Positions 22,272 to 32,800 of a DNA stretch of 64,000 bases are shown here, one piece after another. Made by a program: the position numbers and the translations under genes. Position 1 is the stretch's first letter; every line of letters begins with the position of its first letter. The notes beneath the pieces were generated by a model. The model was given only the letters and a program-made list of their open reading frames with translations. It did not search any database and was not told where the DNA came from. The DNA comes from Bryopsis sp. KO-2023. Its lineage: Eukaryota > Chlorophyta > Ulvophyceae > Bryopsidales > Bryopsidaceae. Location of the stretch: positions 7,440,001-7,504,000 of the forward strand of contig BSYQ01000003.1 of the NCBI GenBank assembly GCA_030272585.1. Reading direction: 5' to 3'.

Positions 22272-23620
22272 TGGTTTCGGAGCTCCGTAAGATTCTGATG
22301 AAACAAAAGCACATAGCGACGCTGGTCGCGTTCCTGGTACTCACCGTTCTGGAAGCTACTCCGCTCACTGACAAGGAAGTAGTCGCGCAACTGAGTGACC
22401 ACCAGGAAATTACCAGGGAACACGAAAGAATATTGAAGCAGGTGGAACTATTACGGCAAGAATGGACGGGTCTGGCTGCTGCTAAGAATAACAACAACCT
22501 CAGACCGCCCAAGCCAACGCCACCTCTGGAAGAAACACCGAAAAAGGAGATCACAATTAAAAGATCGACGGAGGGCGGGCTTTTTGCCTGGCTACGACCC
22601 CGCGAAAAGATATATGTGATCGAAGGGTGCTCGTCAGTCTTTTGCTGCGTGCGAATGGTGGTGGGCGTGGGCTATCACTTACTCGAGACAGCTTTTCAAG
22701 CTACCCTCTCTTTTTTCGTCGACCCAGTGACGACCATCCGGGACGTCTGGGATCGTCTACAGGAACTCACCCAGGACGGTGCGATCTGGATCTCACAGGC
22801 GCTGGGTATGCTTCTGTTTGTCGGTTTGCTGAACTTTGTCGCCTATTGCTATCTCTACATTCAACACGTTTTGGGCGTTCTAAAAAAAGGCTTTACGCTG
22901 GTGGAGCGAATTCCTCTCTGTCGTTTGGCAATGGTACTGGGTGGCAAAATTTGGCGAGTGCTCAAGATCACACTTCAGGAACCTCGAGTAGATACTTCGA
23001 GGGATCAGGAATTCAAGGAAATGAAGGCGACACTGGCGGATTTGCTCAAACGAAATCAAGCCGACAACGACAAACGGTGTACCAAATGCGGCAAATTCGG
23101 CCACATCGCCAGGCACTGCAATTCACATCGTCCACAGAACGCAGACACACCCTCCAACTGGCGAACATCCCAACCGAAAGTGCAAGCAGTCGGCAATGGT
23201 GATATGATTTCGCCAAAACAGACACACCTTCACACCCCTATTACCCTGAACGGTGTTACTATCACAAAATGCCTCATCGACACTGGTGCAGAAGCTAATA
23301 TCATTCCACTGACCGATTGCATTCGACATGGATTCGCTTATGACAAGTGCTCCCAGCAGGACTCGCTCGTTGGTTTCAATGGATCCAAATCCCCCATCGC
23401 AGGAAGTGTCACTATGGAAACGTCTGTCGGACCTATGACTCAACCAGCCCAGATTCCATTCAAGATATCTGCTAATGTTGGGCAGGTGATTCTGGGGTAC
23501 CCAGGATTACAACAAGTTGGGTTGACAATCAACTGTCAGTCTGGCGAGCTGATGAATAACCAGACAGGCAGATGTGTGAGGTGCACAGTCGTCAGGAAAT
23601 CGCCTCCAAAAAACTACTAA
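22271..23620 (+). CDS. gag-protease polyprotein of the retrotransposon
   Basis: 449 residues. An N-terminal hydrophobic stretch (IATLVAFLVLTVLEA) looks like a signal or anchor. Two more hydrophobic stretches follow around residues 120-150 and 180-205 (LGMLLFVGLLNFVAYCYLY). A CCHC zinc knuckle (CTKCGKFGHIARHC) lies near residue 275, and an aspartic protease motif (LIDTGAEANIIP) near residue 340. Membrane-like segments are unusual for a gag protein. The ATG shares its first base with the end of the LTR, and codons 1-5 overlap the primer binding site. The frame ends just after the slippery heptamer, so translation without slipping yields gag-protease only. Confidence 0.85.
   Translation: MVSELRKILMKQKHIATLVAFLVLTVLEATPLTDKEVVAQLSDHQEITREHERILKQVELLRQEWTGLAAAKNNNNLRPPKPTPPLEETPKKEITIKRSTEGGLFAWLRPREKIYVIEGCSSVFCCVRMVVGVGYHLLETAFQATLSFFVDPVTTIRDVWDRLQELTQDGAIWISQALGMLLFVGLLNFVAYCYLYIQHVLGVLKKGFTLVERIPLCRLAMVLGGKIWRVLKITLQEPRVDTSRDQEFKEMKATLADLLKRNQADNDKRCTKCGKFGHIARHCNSHRPQNADTPSNWRTSQPKVQAVGNGDMISPKQTHLHTPITLNGVTITKCLIDTGAEANIIPLTDCIRHGFAYDKCSQQDSLVGFNGSKSPIAGSVTMETSVGPMTQPAQIPFKISANVGQVILGYPGLQQVGLTINCQSGELMNNQTGRCVRCTVVRKSPPKNY
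22272..22283 (+). other. primer binding site TGGTTTCGGAGC
   Basis: It follows the 5' LTR without a spacer and starts with TGG, the complement of a tRNA CCA end. The matching tRNA would end in GCTCCGAAACCA. The same 12-mer follows the LTR at 63555-63923 in another element. The tRNA identity cannot be told from this window. Confidence 0.75.
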
Positions 23621-23637
23621 CGCCCCCGAAAGGGGGC
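23608..23637 (+). promoter_or_regulatory. -1 programmed ribosomal frameshift signal
   Basis: The heptamer A AAA AAC (23608-23614) is in the exact phase needed, with zero-frame codons CCA AAA AAC TAC TAA. A 7 nt spacer (23615-23621) separates it from a perfect 6 bp stem, GCCCCC/GGGGGC, with a GAAA tetraloop (23622-23637). Slipping back one base continues into the pol frame as KKLLTPPKGG. The stop TAA of gag lies in the spacer. This matches the textbook arrangement of retroviral -1 sites. Confidence 0.85.
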
Positions 23638-26439
23638 ACACTAACCCTGAATCAGCTTTGGCCACTAGAATCAGGACCAGGAGTTCATTCGAGGAAACAA
23701 GACACACTCACTGTACTGGCAGGGAAGTCACATTTTATACCTCCCCTCACCTGGAAGACGCTATATTTGCCTTTCGCTATGTCAGTCATTGGGGGCGTCA
23801 CCTCAGCCATCCATCGTACGGGGATCACCTCTGGAATCAGCACCACTGCCACAGGACATCTGCGTGTTGAGGTGTACAACAGTACCACGGAGGTACTTCA
23901 TTTCACTCCCAGGTCGCAAATGGTCCACCTGACTGGACTGTCAGACTGGCACATACAGAAATTGGAGTCGCCACCAGAGGATTACACTGTCGCCTCCCTG
24001 GTACCCTATCCTGAAACTGCGATCGATGCTGCAACTATCCAAAGAGAGGTGTGCGAGCGTTTCCCTGATGTCGGCGACCTCAGCGAACATCCCATTATTC
24101 CACCGATGGCCCAACTGCAAGTTGAACTGCGGGATTTACCCCATGTCACACCCACGGAGAATGGAAGTCGGACACAGTACAGCATGGACTCAGTGTCCGA
24201 CAGGCGAGCCGTGCAAACACTTTTGGATGAGTACGAACACAAGGGCTACATCCAATCAGTCACGCCATCGGATTCTGTATATTTAAATCCTCTGCTGCCA
24301 GTACGTAAGCCTAACAACACGTACAGGCTGACTAACGATTTCAGAAAGCTCAACGCATATTTCAGACAGGGATCGCCTCCTAATACAGAGACGAATGACA
24401 CATGGCGTGCCATGTACGACATAGACCCTTCGTGGAAATATCTATGTCGCATTGATCTCAAAGACGCCTTCTTTTCGATCCCGATCTCCGAGGATCTATC
24501 AAGATTCTGTGGATTCACATGGGGTCCTCGGAGATATATTTGGAAGCGACTACCGCAGGGTTTTTTATGGTCGTCCGTGCTATTTGCAGAACGTACTGCA
24601 CATGTGCTGAGAGGACTCGACTGCATCCAGTACGCTGATGATGTACTGGGGGGTGCCTCTAGTCGCCAAGACTTATTGCAGGGAGTTCTACAGGTCTATG
24701 ACCGACTGAATCAGTACGGGATGAAAGTAAATAACGAAAAGGTAATATGGTTAACCGAGGAAATCACTTTCCTCGGCTACCGAATCAAGAATGGGCGATG
24801 GGATTTGGGGCCCTATTTGGAGGAAAAGTGTGACCAACTCGGACAAGTACAATCAGTAAAAGATCTTCAACGAATCATTGGAATTATCTCATACTGCCGA
24901 AGGGCTATTCCGAATGTTGAGGTACTGCTTGCGCCGCTGCGCGCGCATCTGCGTACAGCAATGGAACGAGGCAAGGTAGATTGGAAGCTAGTAACTGAAG
25001 AATCGCACGGTATCGTGCGCTCCACCATGCAGCGCCAACGACAGCTACTGACTACAGGAACTACACCTAAGTCGTTTACTCTCGAAAGCGACTGGTCGTC
25101 AGGATTTGCAGGATACATGCTTTTTATGCATCCGACCGACACCCAGCACTTCGACGCTAACGTGGTGGACATGGGGAGTGCGGTCATGGCTTTACCCACG
25201 TCTAGCTATTTGGGCGAGCTGAAAGCTTTAATTTGGGCATGCAAAAAAACACGCCCAATGCGTGGCGACATACAAACAGACATCAAAACGGACAACTGTG
25301 CGTTGGCCTCCAAACTACAAGCTGGTGCGATCACAACAACTGACGTCAGAGAAGCTCGCCTTCTGGGCTGGTTTTTTCAGAACGAAGCTCACTCCACTGT
25401 CACCTTTGTGCCTGGCACCGATAACATTGGTGCGGATTTACTCTCTCGCCCACACAAAGCGACCTCCAGTCACACTATCAATGCGCTGCAGCCAACTACT
25501 GAAACTATCCCCGAGGATATCTGGAACGTGATCCATCAAGGTCACCCAAGCGCAGATGGCACATGGCGACGAGCTCGACTCCTGGGTTTCCCCTATTCAC
25601 GATCAACAATCGCCAGTAAGATCTGCACCTGTGCACCATGCCAACAATTTGCAACCCTCACCCTCCGCACACCTTATGGAAGCTCGCCCACACCCATGCG
25701 ACCCAACGCTATCATCTCCATCGACCACATTGGGCCACTGCCTACCATCGACGGCTATCGCTATGTGGCCCTCATCATTGACCACCTCACTCGGTATATT
25801 CAGGTCACACCTACAAAAAGTACAGGAGCCACTGAGGTAGTCTCTGCCCTGCAACACTGGAACGACACTCGAGGACGTTTTCAAACCATTATGTGTGATA
25901 ATGCTGCATCATTCCGCGGCAGAATTTTCAACTTATGGCTGGCTGACAACAATATCGCTTTGATTATGACGCCTCCACACCTCCACCGAGCACATGGAAT
26001 ATGTGAACGCGCCAACAGGAATTTCCTGGAGCGCACAAGGCGGATTCTCGCTGATGAAAAACATGGACGCTGGACGGATGTGCTGCCCCAGGCTGCTGCA
26101 GCCTGCAATGATATGGTCAATCGCATCACGGGAGACACCCCCCGCCGTTTCTGGAACGCAAGTGAAGCAGCCTGGGCTGCCGCCCACACCAACATGGCTC
26201 ACTCCCGCGCTCTTGTCAACAAAACTCGGACAGGGACCCCCAAACGCTGGCGCCTAGGAGCTCAAGTGTGGATTTATGACATGCGCCACACAGGCGCGCT
26301 TCGTGGAAAGTTTCGACCTCGCTGGCTCGGACCTGGACGAATTGCCCACCAACTCTCAGAAACGAGGTGGGAGGTCAACATGCATGATGGCCGGCGTGTC
26401 ACCATGCATGCCGACTACATGCGAGAATACGAACTCTGA
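23609..26439 (+). CDS. pol polyprotein: reverse transcriptase, RNase H, integrase
   Basis: Reached by the -1 frameshift, it adds about 942 residues to gag-protease. The reverse transcriptase has LTNDFRKLN, LPQGFLWSSVLF and the catalytic QYADDVLG segment. RNase H follows (TLESDWSSGF, then DIKTDNCALA). The integrase has an H2C2 zinc module (HQGHPS, then CTCAPCQQF) and the D, D, E core (SIDHIGPL, MCDNAASF, HGICERANRNF). No chromodomain is seen at the end; the C-terminus WIYDMRHTGALRGKFRPRW then GPGRI is a GPY/F-like module. The frame also opens upstream of the signal (23572), but that part overlaps gag. Confidence 0.88.
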
Positions 26440-27066
26440 GTTGGGTAGGTAAAAAAAAAAAAAAAAAAAACTGTGGACAACTGTGGGGTGCTGTGCCATA
26501 GCAATTTATCCCTTTCGCACTGACTTTGGGCTTTCTTTCTGTCCCAATTATGAAGTAACTTATTTCTTTATTTTTTTGGAACTGGATTAAGCCTGGGATT
26601 TTTCGATTTGTTGATACCGCTTTTTTCGGCTTCGCACTAAGGTTGGGGTGTCGGTTTGGGCATAGACTGTGATTGGGTTTTTTATTTTGCCTTCTGGGTC
26701 TCTTTTTTTTTCGAACTGGCTTTAGCCCTCTTAGTTATCCGCACTGGGTGTGCGTTTCTTTTTAGTTCGAACTCAATTGGGACTGCTGGGTTTTCTTTTT
26801 TCTTTTCTTTTTTCGGCGAACTGCCACAGCAAAATTTCAATTTCGAACTGGATTTGGGCTTTTTTCCTTTTTCCCAAATATGAAGTAACTTATTTCTTTA
26901 TTTTTTCGAACGGGATTAGGCCTGGGATTTTTCTTTTGTTCCGTTCGACTTTGATTCAGCTTTCTTCGGCTTCGCACTGGGTTCGGGGTTCTTTTTTCTT
27001 TTCTTTTTCTTTTCTATTTTTCCTTTTCTTTCTTCGGAGTTCTACAGCTCCAGGTGGGTGGGCCCA
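26440..27066 (+). other. 3' untranslated region of the retrotransposon with an internal duplication
   Basis: T-rich, with a roughly 110 bp segment present twice (from about 26551 and 26879), both beginning TGAAGTAACTTATTTCTTTA. The purine-rich AGGTGGGTGGGCCCA just before the 3' LTR is a weak polypurine tract candidate. Confidence 0.6.
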
Positions 27067-27419
27067 TGTTGTTAAACCAGGTTGAGATTGGGGGAGTTGT
27101 GATTTAGATTGGTGGTATGGGACAGCAGTCTTTAGGATCAACAGGATTAGAGTTAGATCGAATGGCGTTTTCGAGAGGAAGTGGCGTTTCGTCTGACGAC
27201 AGAAACTCAGCCCGCGTTTTTCTGGCAAGTGGCGTTTCGCCTGAACAGTTAGGATATTAAGGGGAGAAACGGAAAGGAAAAGTTAGAGTGTTTGTAAAAG
27301 ACTGGTTATACAAGGATCGGGTTGGAAAGTCCCCGATCAGATCTCGCCTATACACAACACGTTCGCGTCCCCCCTGCGAACGAGGCAATCTGCAAGCACG
27401 ACTGCACACTCTATTAACA
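27067..27419 (+). repeat. 3' LTR
   Basis: Same 353 bp as the 5' LTR, with no difference found by eye; followed by the target duplication CCTTC. Confidence 0.93.
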
Positions 27420-27648
27420 CCTTCAATCAATTTTCGTTCTTAAGATCACCCTTTTTGTTTTTTTTCACTACCTAGTGCAACCCCCCCCCCCAAGAAAAAA
27501 AAAAAAAAATCCTCAAGAAGAGAAGTTTGATATACTAGTAGCTATTTGATTCTATGATTGGTAAAAGAACGGCCGCTTTTCGCGACCATCAGCATTTTCA
27601 TCGACCAACCCACGCAAGAAGATATCAACATCCCGTTCCTACCCCACA

Positions 27649-28845
27649 TCACTTGGCTGATTTGGTAGGAGCGCCACTTTCTGCTACTTCAACGGCGATC
27701 GGCTCAAAAGTGACGAAACCAGAGTCTGCGTTCCTGGCACTTCCTTCCAAACATGGATCCTGCATGAAACCCGCATCCTTCAGCGACGCCCGCACCATCC
27801 GCACGAGGTTGCGATTGGAAATCGGAACTCCGGGATGCATCTTGCAGTGCGACCTGACCACGCTCGTCAGCGCTTTGGTCATTGCTCCGTGGGCCTTCGC
27901 GTTTCGAGTCCCTCGTGGTGGATCGGCGTCGGCCGACTGCTGGTGTGATTTGCATCCCGTGATCAGAATGCCGATCTCCTCATCGAGCTGTTGTTCTTTT
28001 GGCGGCTTAACACCCGCAGGCAACACTTTGGGTGTTTCCTTCACGGGACGACGCACTGGCTTCAGACCAAGACACTCCAGCAACGCCATCAAGCACGTCT
28101 TCTCCCCTCTGACAGAGCTTCCAGCCCCCCCCTGTTCCTTCTCATCGTTGTGCAACAAATATTTCTGAACTTTGGTGCTCGCGTCAGCCCCATACAAGGA
28201 TCCGAGCGCCGCTCTTATGTTTCCTTGCTCCACGGTGTGGCCCACCTTCTCTGTGAGATTGCTCAGCAGTTCCCCAGTCGCCATAGATCGATTGGTGGTG
28301 GTCATAGAACTGGCCCAGTCTTTCAATCCGACCATCCCAAGAAACGAGTTCAGATCCAACATCGACCACTGCTTGTCGCTGGTGTCAAAATTGTGCAGCT
28401 CCTTGTGATCAAGCATCCCTCCGCTGTGGCAACAGTCCGCAACCCACGTGAAAGCCACGCCCTTCTTCAGCTGGCCCACAATCTCCCTCAGGTCATCGTC
28501 CAGCATTATGTTCATGTCAGTCGGAACTATTGCCTCGTCCAAACCATCATCCTCGTCACTCCCTTCATCCGACGGCAACTGGACGCCATGTCCGCTGAAA
28601 TGCACAAACAACGCATCCCCGAGTTCCGCCTCCTCCACCATTTTCGTCAGTGCTGCGCGTATATTCTTGGCGGTGGGCTGTGTGTACGTGTCCTTGTTAT
28701 CGATCAGCAACGTGAAGTCCTCTTCTTTGAACCCATAGCAGTCCCCCAGCATGGATTTCATCAAGAAAACATCGTTCACGCATCCGAACAGATGGGATCG
28801 TGTCCCTGGGTAATTGCAACCGATAAGCAGAGCCCGCTTCGTCAT
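27649..28845 (-). CDS. type II metacaspase
   Basis: 398 residues from the ATG at 28845 (MTKRALLIGCNYPGT), the usual start of type II enzymes. The open frame runs further upstream but without family resemblance. The p20 part carries the catalytic dyad: His86 in HFSGHG and Cys139 in ADCCHSGG. LIDNKDTYTQPTAKNIR and the acidic Ca2+-site region DEGSDEDDGLDEAIVPTDMN precede and follow the histidine. A linker of about 150 residues separates it from the p10 part (EEIGILITGCKSHQQSADA), as in plant type II metacaspases. These are Ca2+-dependent cysteine proteases cleaving after Arg or Lys, acting in cell death and wound responses in plants. A cysteine directly before the catalytic one (CCHSGG) replaces the usual serine. 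The coding part lacks introns, unlike its neighbours. Confidence 0.9.
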   Translation of the reverse strand: MTKRALLIGCNYPGTRSHLFGCVNDVFLMKSMLGDCYGFKEEDFTLLIDNKDTYTQPTAKNIRAALTKMVEEAELGDALFVHFSGHGVQLPSDEGSDEDDGLDEAIVPTDMNIMLDDDLREIVGQLKKGVAFTWVADCCHSGGMLDHKELHNFDTSDKQWSMLDLNSFLGMVGLKDWASSMTTTNRSMATGELLSNLTEKVGHTVEQGNIRAALGSLYGADASTKVQKYLLHNDEKEQGGAGSSVRGEKTCLMALLECLGLKPVRRPVKETPKVLPAGVKPPKEQQLDEEIGILITGCKSHQQSADADPPRGTRNAKAHGAMTKALTSVVRSHCKMHPGVPISNRNLVRMVRASLKDAGFMQDPCLEGSARNADSGFVTFEPIAVEVAESGAPTKSAK

Positions 28846-29831
28846 GTCGATACACCCCAAACCTTTTCGTTGGAATTTTCGCAAACCTGATGCTTTTGAA
28901 CCCCAGAGGAGTGGACCCGCGCGCGCGCATGCCGTACACGTCTGTCTGACTGACAGCAAAAGTGCTGCAACTCCAGCCACTCCCTTTATTTTCACCTCCA
29001 ACTCTCATCGAAATTCCCGAAGCGAGAGACAGCACTTATGAAAAAAGGTGTCGAGGCGGGGATCCGACCGCTGGGAAAATATGGCCGCAACAAAAGCCAA
29101 TCCACACCCTCTGGAACTGGCAGCAATTTCCGTTTTTTCCTCTAAGGATCGTGACGTTACTTCGTACTGCCTTGATTACATCTCTTGCGTCCAAAATACA
29201 AAATAAGCCAAACCTCGATGGATCACCCAGTATTGATCATCAGGACAGACAACCAAGATACACCAACTCTTTGCTGCAACAACAGCAGATCACAAGACAC
29301 CATATTCAAACATTCAAAACAATAAGATACCAACAAACTTCTGAACTCCATCCATTTGTCATCACTGCAAACCATTCTTGCACACCAAAATCCAGACAAG
29401 ACTGCCTCATCCAGACATGCCAAAAAAACACCCCCTTTTGGAACTCACACAAAAAGATGAGCTTCTGCTTCCACAAGCATACAAATTTGCTCTATCGGGA
29501 TGCTACCTTCCTTTTCAACTCAAAAAACCCTTTACTCGAAGAAATATCCTAGCAATGCTAACAGAAAAGACAAGGAGAAATAACGTCACGACACAACAAA
29601 AAGAAAAGAAAATCCTTGGTTCTGGATAAAGTCACACTCCTTTGAGTGGCAGCCTTCAAAGATGCCTGGTACTTGAATATCATTTCAAATCAAACACTGA
29701 TAATCCCATATTTATCCCCCCTCCCCCCCCCTACTCCCTATTCCCCAACATTTAGCTTGATGGTATTGCTTGCTAGATCTATCTTTGACCCCCCATTTAT
29801 TTTAGCCTTTCCCCTCTCCCTGTAGCGTTGT
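28846..29831. other. metacaspase 5' region and intergenic stretch
   Basis: 28846-29040 stays open in the metacaspase frame but lacks family resemblance, so it is taken as 5' UTR or an upstream exon. 29041-29831 holds no supported gene. A run of short T/C tracts lies at 29710-29740. Confidence 0.4.
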
Positions 29832-32800
29832 TCAGGATTGGCTTTGCCCGGATGCCTGGCGAATTGTGAGGATAGATTTTGCCATGTGGTTTGGCAACAA
29901 TCGAGTCGATGAAAGTGGCAAGTTGGTCAAAGGAGATCTTCTGTAGCCAGAGTCCAGCCATCTTTGAATGGCTTCTCTCTCATATGTGTGGCCATCGTCT
30001 GCTATTACTGGGTCCTACACAAAAAGAGAAGAGTTCGGCACCAATTAAACCTCTACATTAAGCATATTTTGCTCAACATTTTTTCAAATGAGCAGCGTAG
30101 AGAAAACAGAAAAAAAAAACACAGAATTGGCCCGCTATCTGAGGGATTCCTGTGATGCAATATGCCAGGAAAGAAAAAATAAATAAAAGAGTAGACACCA
30201 AAAAAAGAAAGGATCTCTCCTCCAACAAAAAGTGTTTTCGAGGTTTTTTCTAGTTTGGAGTGGGAATTCCAACGCTGTTTTCGCTGCTCGGTTGAACTTT
30301 CAAAATAGTCATGAATCTGATCACCATCTCAACGGAATGGGCTCAAAAAGAATGTGGGCAACAAAAGAAACACAAAAAAAAGAGTGAGATATCAACCTGC
30401 AAGGGTTTCTGGGTGAGAGGGCATTTGAGAAGCTTATCCAGCTGGACGGATTCCACCCTTCCCCCCACTGCCATCGTGGCGACAGCATTATCGTGGAGCT
30501 CCTTCAAAGTGTTTACTACGTCCCCCATTTGAGGCCTAAATCACCAAACAGTCAACTGAGGAATTCAAACACCATTCATAACAGATTGAAATGCAGATTG
30601 CCACTAAAGAAATCCACCAGATGTCTGTGAATTCAAAAGAATTGGAAGCTAACAGAGAAAGACAAGGCGTTTTGCAGCCCTATCAATCTTTGACCTTTCT
30701 CAGATCTATACAACTCACCACTTAACAGCGTTGAACATTCATTGGACATCAACGATTGACCAGCTAGGCATGGTTTCAAGGATGTGTCCGTCTACCTGTA
30801 CTCGGTTTGCCTTTGGCAGCATCTTGACCCCAACTCCATGATTGACTGGACGACAGATGCCGGCCAATCGCCTGCTCCGGGTCGACGATCAACGATCAGG
30901 TGGCCTGAGGAGCTATGTAAAGCTTCCCTGACTTCCTCTCGAACAACATTTGCAGGCCGGTTCGTAAGTAGCTGCAAAAGGATAACGCCGAACGAATAGA
31001 CATCACACAAAGGTGTGGAAATCCCTGCGCAGCAAAGCAGCACACAAACACAATGTCCATTCATCTTTCTCCATGGCATGAAGATCATTCCAGAACCTCT
31101 TGGAATCAGGTTCCTGTTGCAAGTTTTCTCGAATGCAGGGTAATGCTGCTAGGATGTCTCCTCCAGGCTAGACAAATGACCAAGCATCAACGTGTTGAAC
31201 TGTTTTCACACCTGAATTTTGGTATTCTGGCGCTATGTAATGAAAGGTTCCTTTTATACCACCGGCAGCAGTGCTGGTTCTTAATGTCGAGTCCACCGCT
31301 CGAGCCAACCCCATATCTCCTACTTTCGCGGTCAAGTTCCCATCCAAAAGCACATTCGCAGGTTTCATATCCCTGAATGGTCAAAAAAATAGACCAAAAC
31401 TCCAATCAGTCAAAGAAATTTGAGTCGCCTGCAATCAAAAACCTTCGATAAATATTTTCACGAGGGTTCTTTGTGGAACTTGCCTGTGAACGATCGGAGG
31501 GCAGCAGTTGTGCAAGTAGAACAACCCCAGCGCCACCTCTTTTGCAATTCTGAGTCTTGCCTCCCAGTGGAGAGTCCCACACTCCATTTTTTCTTCTAGA
31601 TTTCCTCCAGGCAGCAATTCGTAGACCAACGAACTGCTGCCGTCGCATTTTCCATACAGGGTCACGATATGGGGATGCCGAATACTCCCCAGCAGAGCAA
31701 TTTCTCGTCCGTATTCTCGGCTGCCCTAAACAGAAACCATTTCCCACTACAGTTTAGGTTTAGTAAAGAAACCTTACATTTAAATCCTTGGAACCTAATT
31801 GTTTTTTTCAGCTTTAATGTCAATTCGAAAAGAAAAATTAACATTACATCAGGGTGGAGGATAATTAAAATATGTTAGAACTTGAAACTCAAAAGATATT
31901 TTGCCCTTACCTGCATAACATTTTGCCCCAGTACTTTGACGGCGATTGGGACATGATTGATGCTGCCTTTGTAGACTTCACCGTAGCCGCCACCACCCAG
32001 ATGCTCTTCAAAATTGTTCGTTGCTTTCCGTATGTCTGACACAGAGAAATTCTGCAGACCGGCTCCACCCCACCCCATGCCACCACTCGTAACGATCACT
32101 TCCTGCTTCTTTATAAGGAAAATTACAGACACACACACACATCAATAAAAAAAAAGATGGAAATGATGGACAGCACTAAGCTGTCTGTTCAGGGAAAGTA
32201 CACTGATTCAGAAAACAAATTCTTGAAAAATCAATCTCCCTCACCTCCTCTTTCTTCTTGAGACCAAGACCGATGAGCGTTTTCCTCAAAGAGATCCTTC
32301 GCGATTTTTCATGTCCCCCATGAATCGGTGGCCGCCCAAGTTGGTCCTCCATCCTGAAATTCAAAACAACAAACATGCTTTCTCATCCATTTTTTTCCCA
32401 ATGTAATAATCCTCCACAAAAGTTTTGCAGGGAGCTTTTGGATCTGTGGCAAAATAATTTAGTGAAAAAAGAACCCAGGATGAAGAAAAACACTTCATTT
32501 TTTCCTTGTACATTTTACCAATGACTGATTTGTGAACCTCAGATTCACAAAGCAAAACAGAGGAAAAAGTAGAAGTTCGGTGGGAAGTTCGGAAAAGGAC
32601 ACTATTAGATTGAATAGACTTCCTTCAAAATAGCTGACATTAAAATTCCCATTTCATTTGATCCAATTTGAAATCTTAAAATTCACCTGGGAGGCCCCAG
32701 ATTTGCTCCATTCGGATGGCTGGGTCTTGGGGATGGCAGCGGGAGATTGATTGGGGATGGAGGAGGGAGGTTGATTGGGGGGCGAACGGCGGGCGGTGAG

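Larger units (their letters stand above)
21919..27419 (+). mobile_element. complete Ty3/gypsy-type LTR retrotransposon
   Basis: LTRs of 353 bp (21919-22271 and 27067-27419) begin TGTTGTTAAACC and end CTATTAACA. By eye they are identical throughout. The 5 bp target duplication CCTTC lies at 21914-21918 and 27420-27424. The internal order is gag-protease, reverse transcriptase, RNase H, integrase, the Ty3/gypsy order. Both frames are intact and linked by a -1 frameshift signal. Identical LTRs, an intact target duplication and intact frames indicate a recent and possibly still active insertion. Confidence 0.93.

Noticed and set aside
27649..29001. Metacaspase starting at the upstream end of the open frame
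   Set aside because: The first 52 codons have no family resemblance, while MTKRALLIGC at 28845 is the standard type II start.
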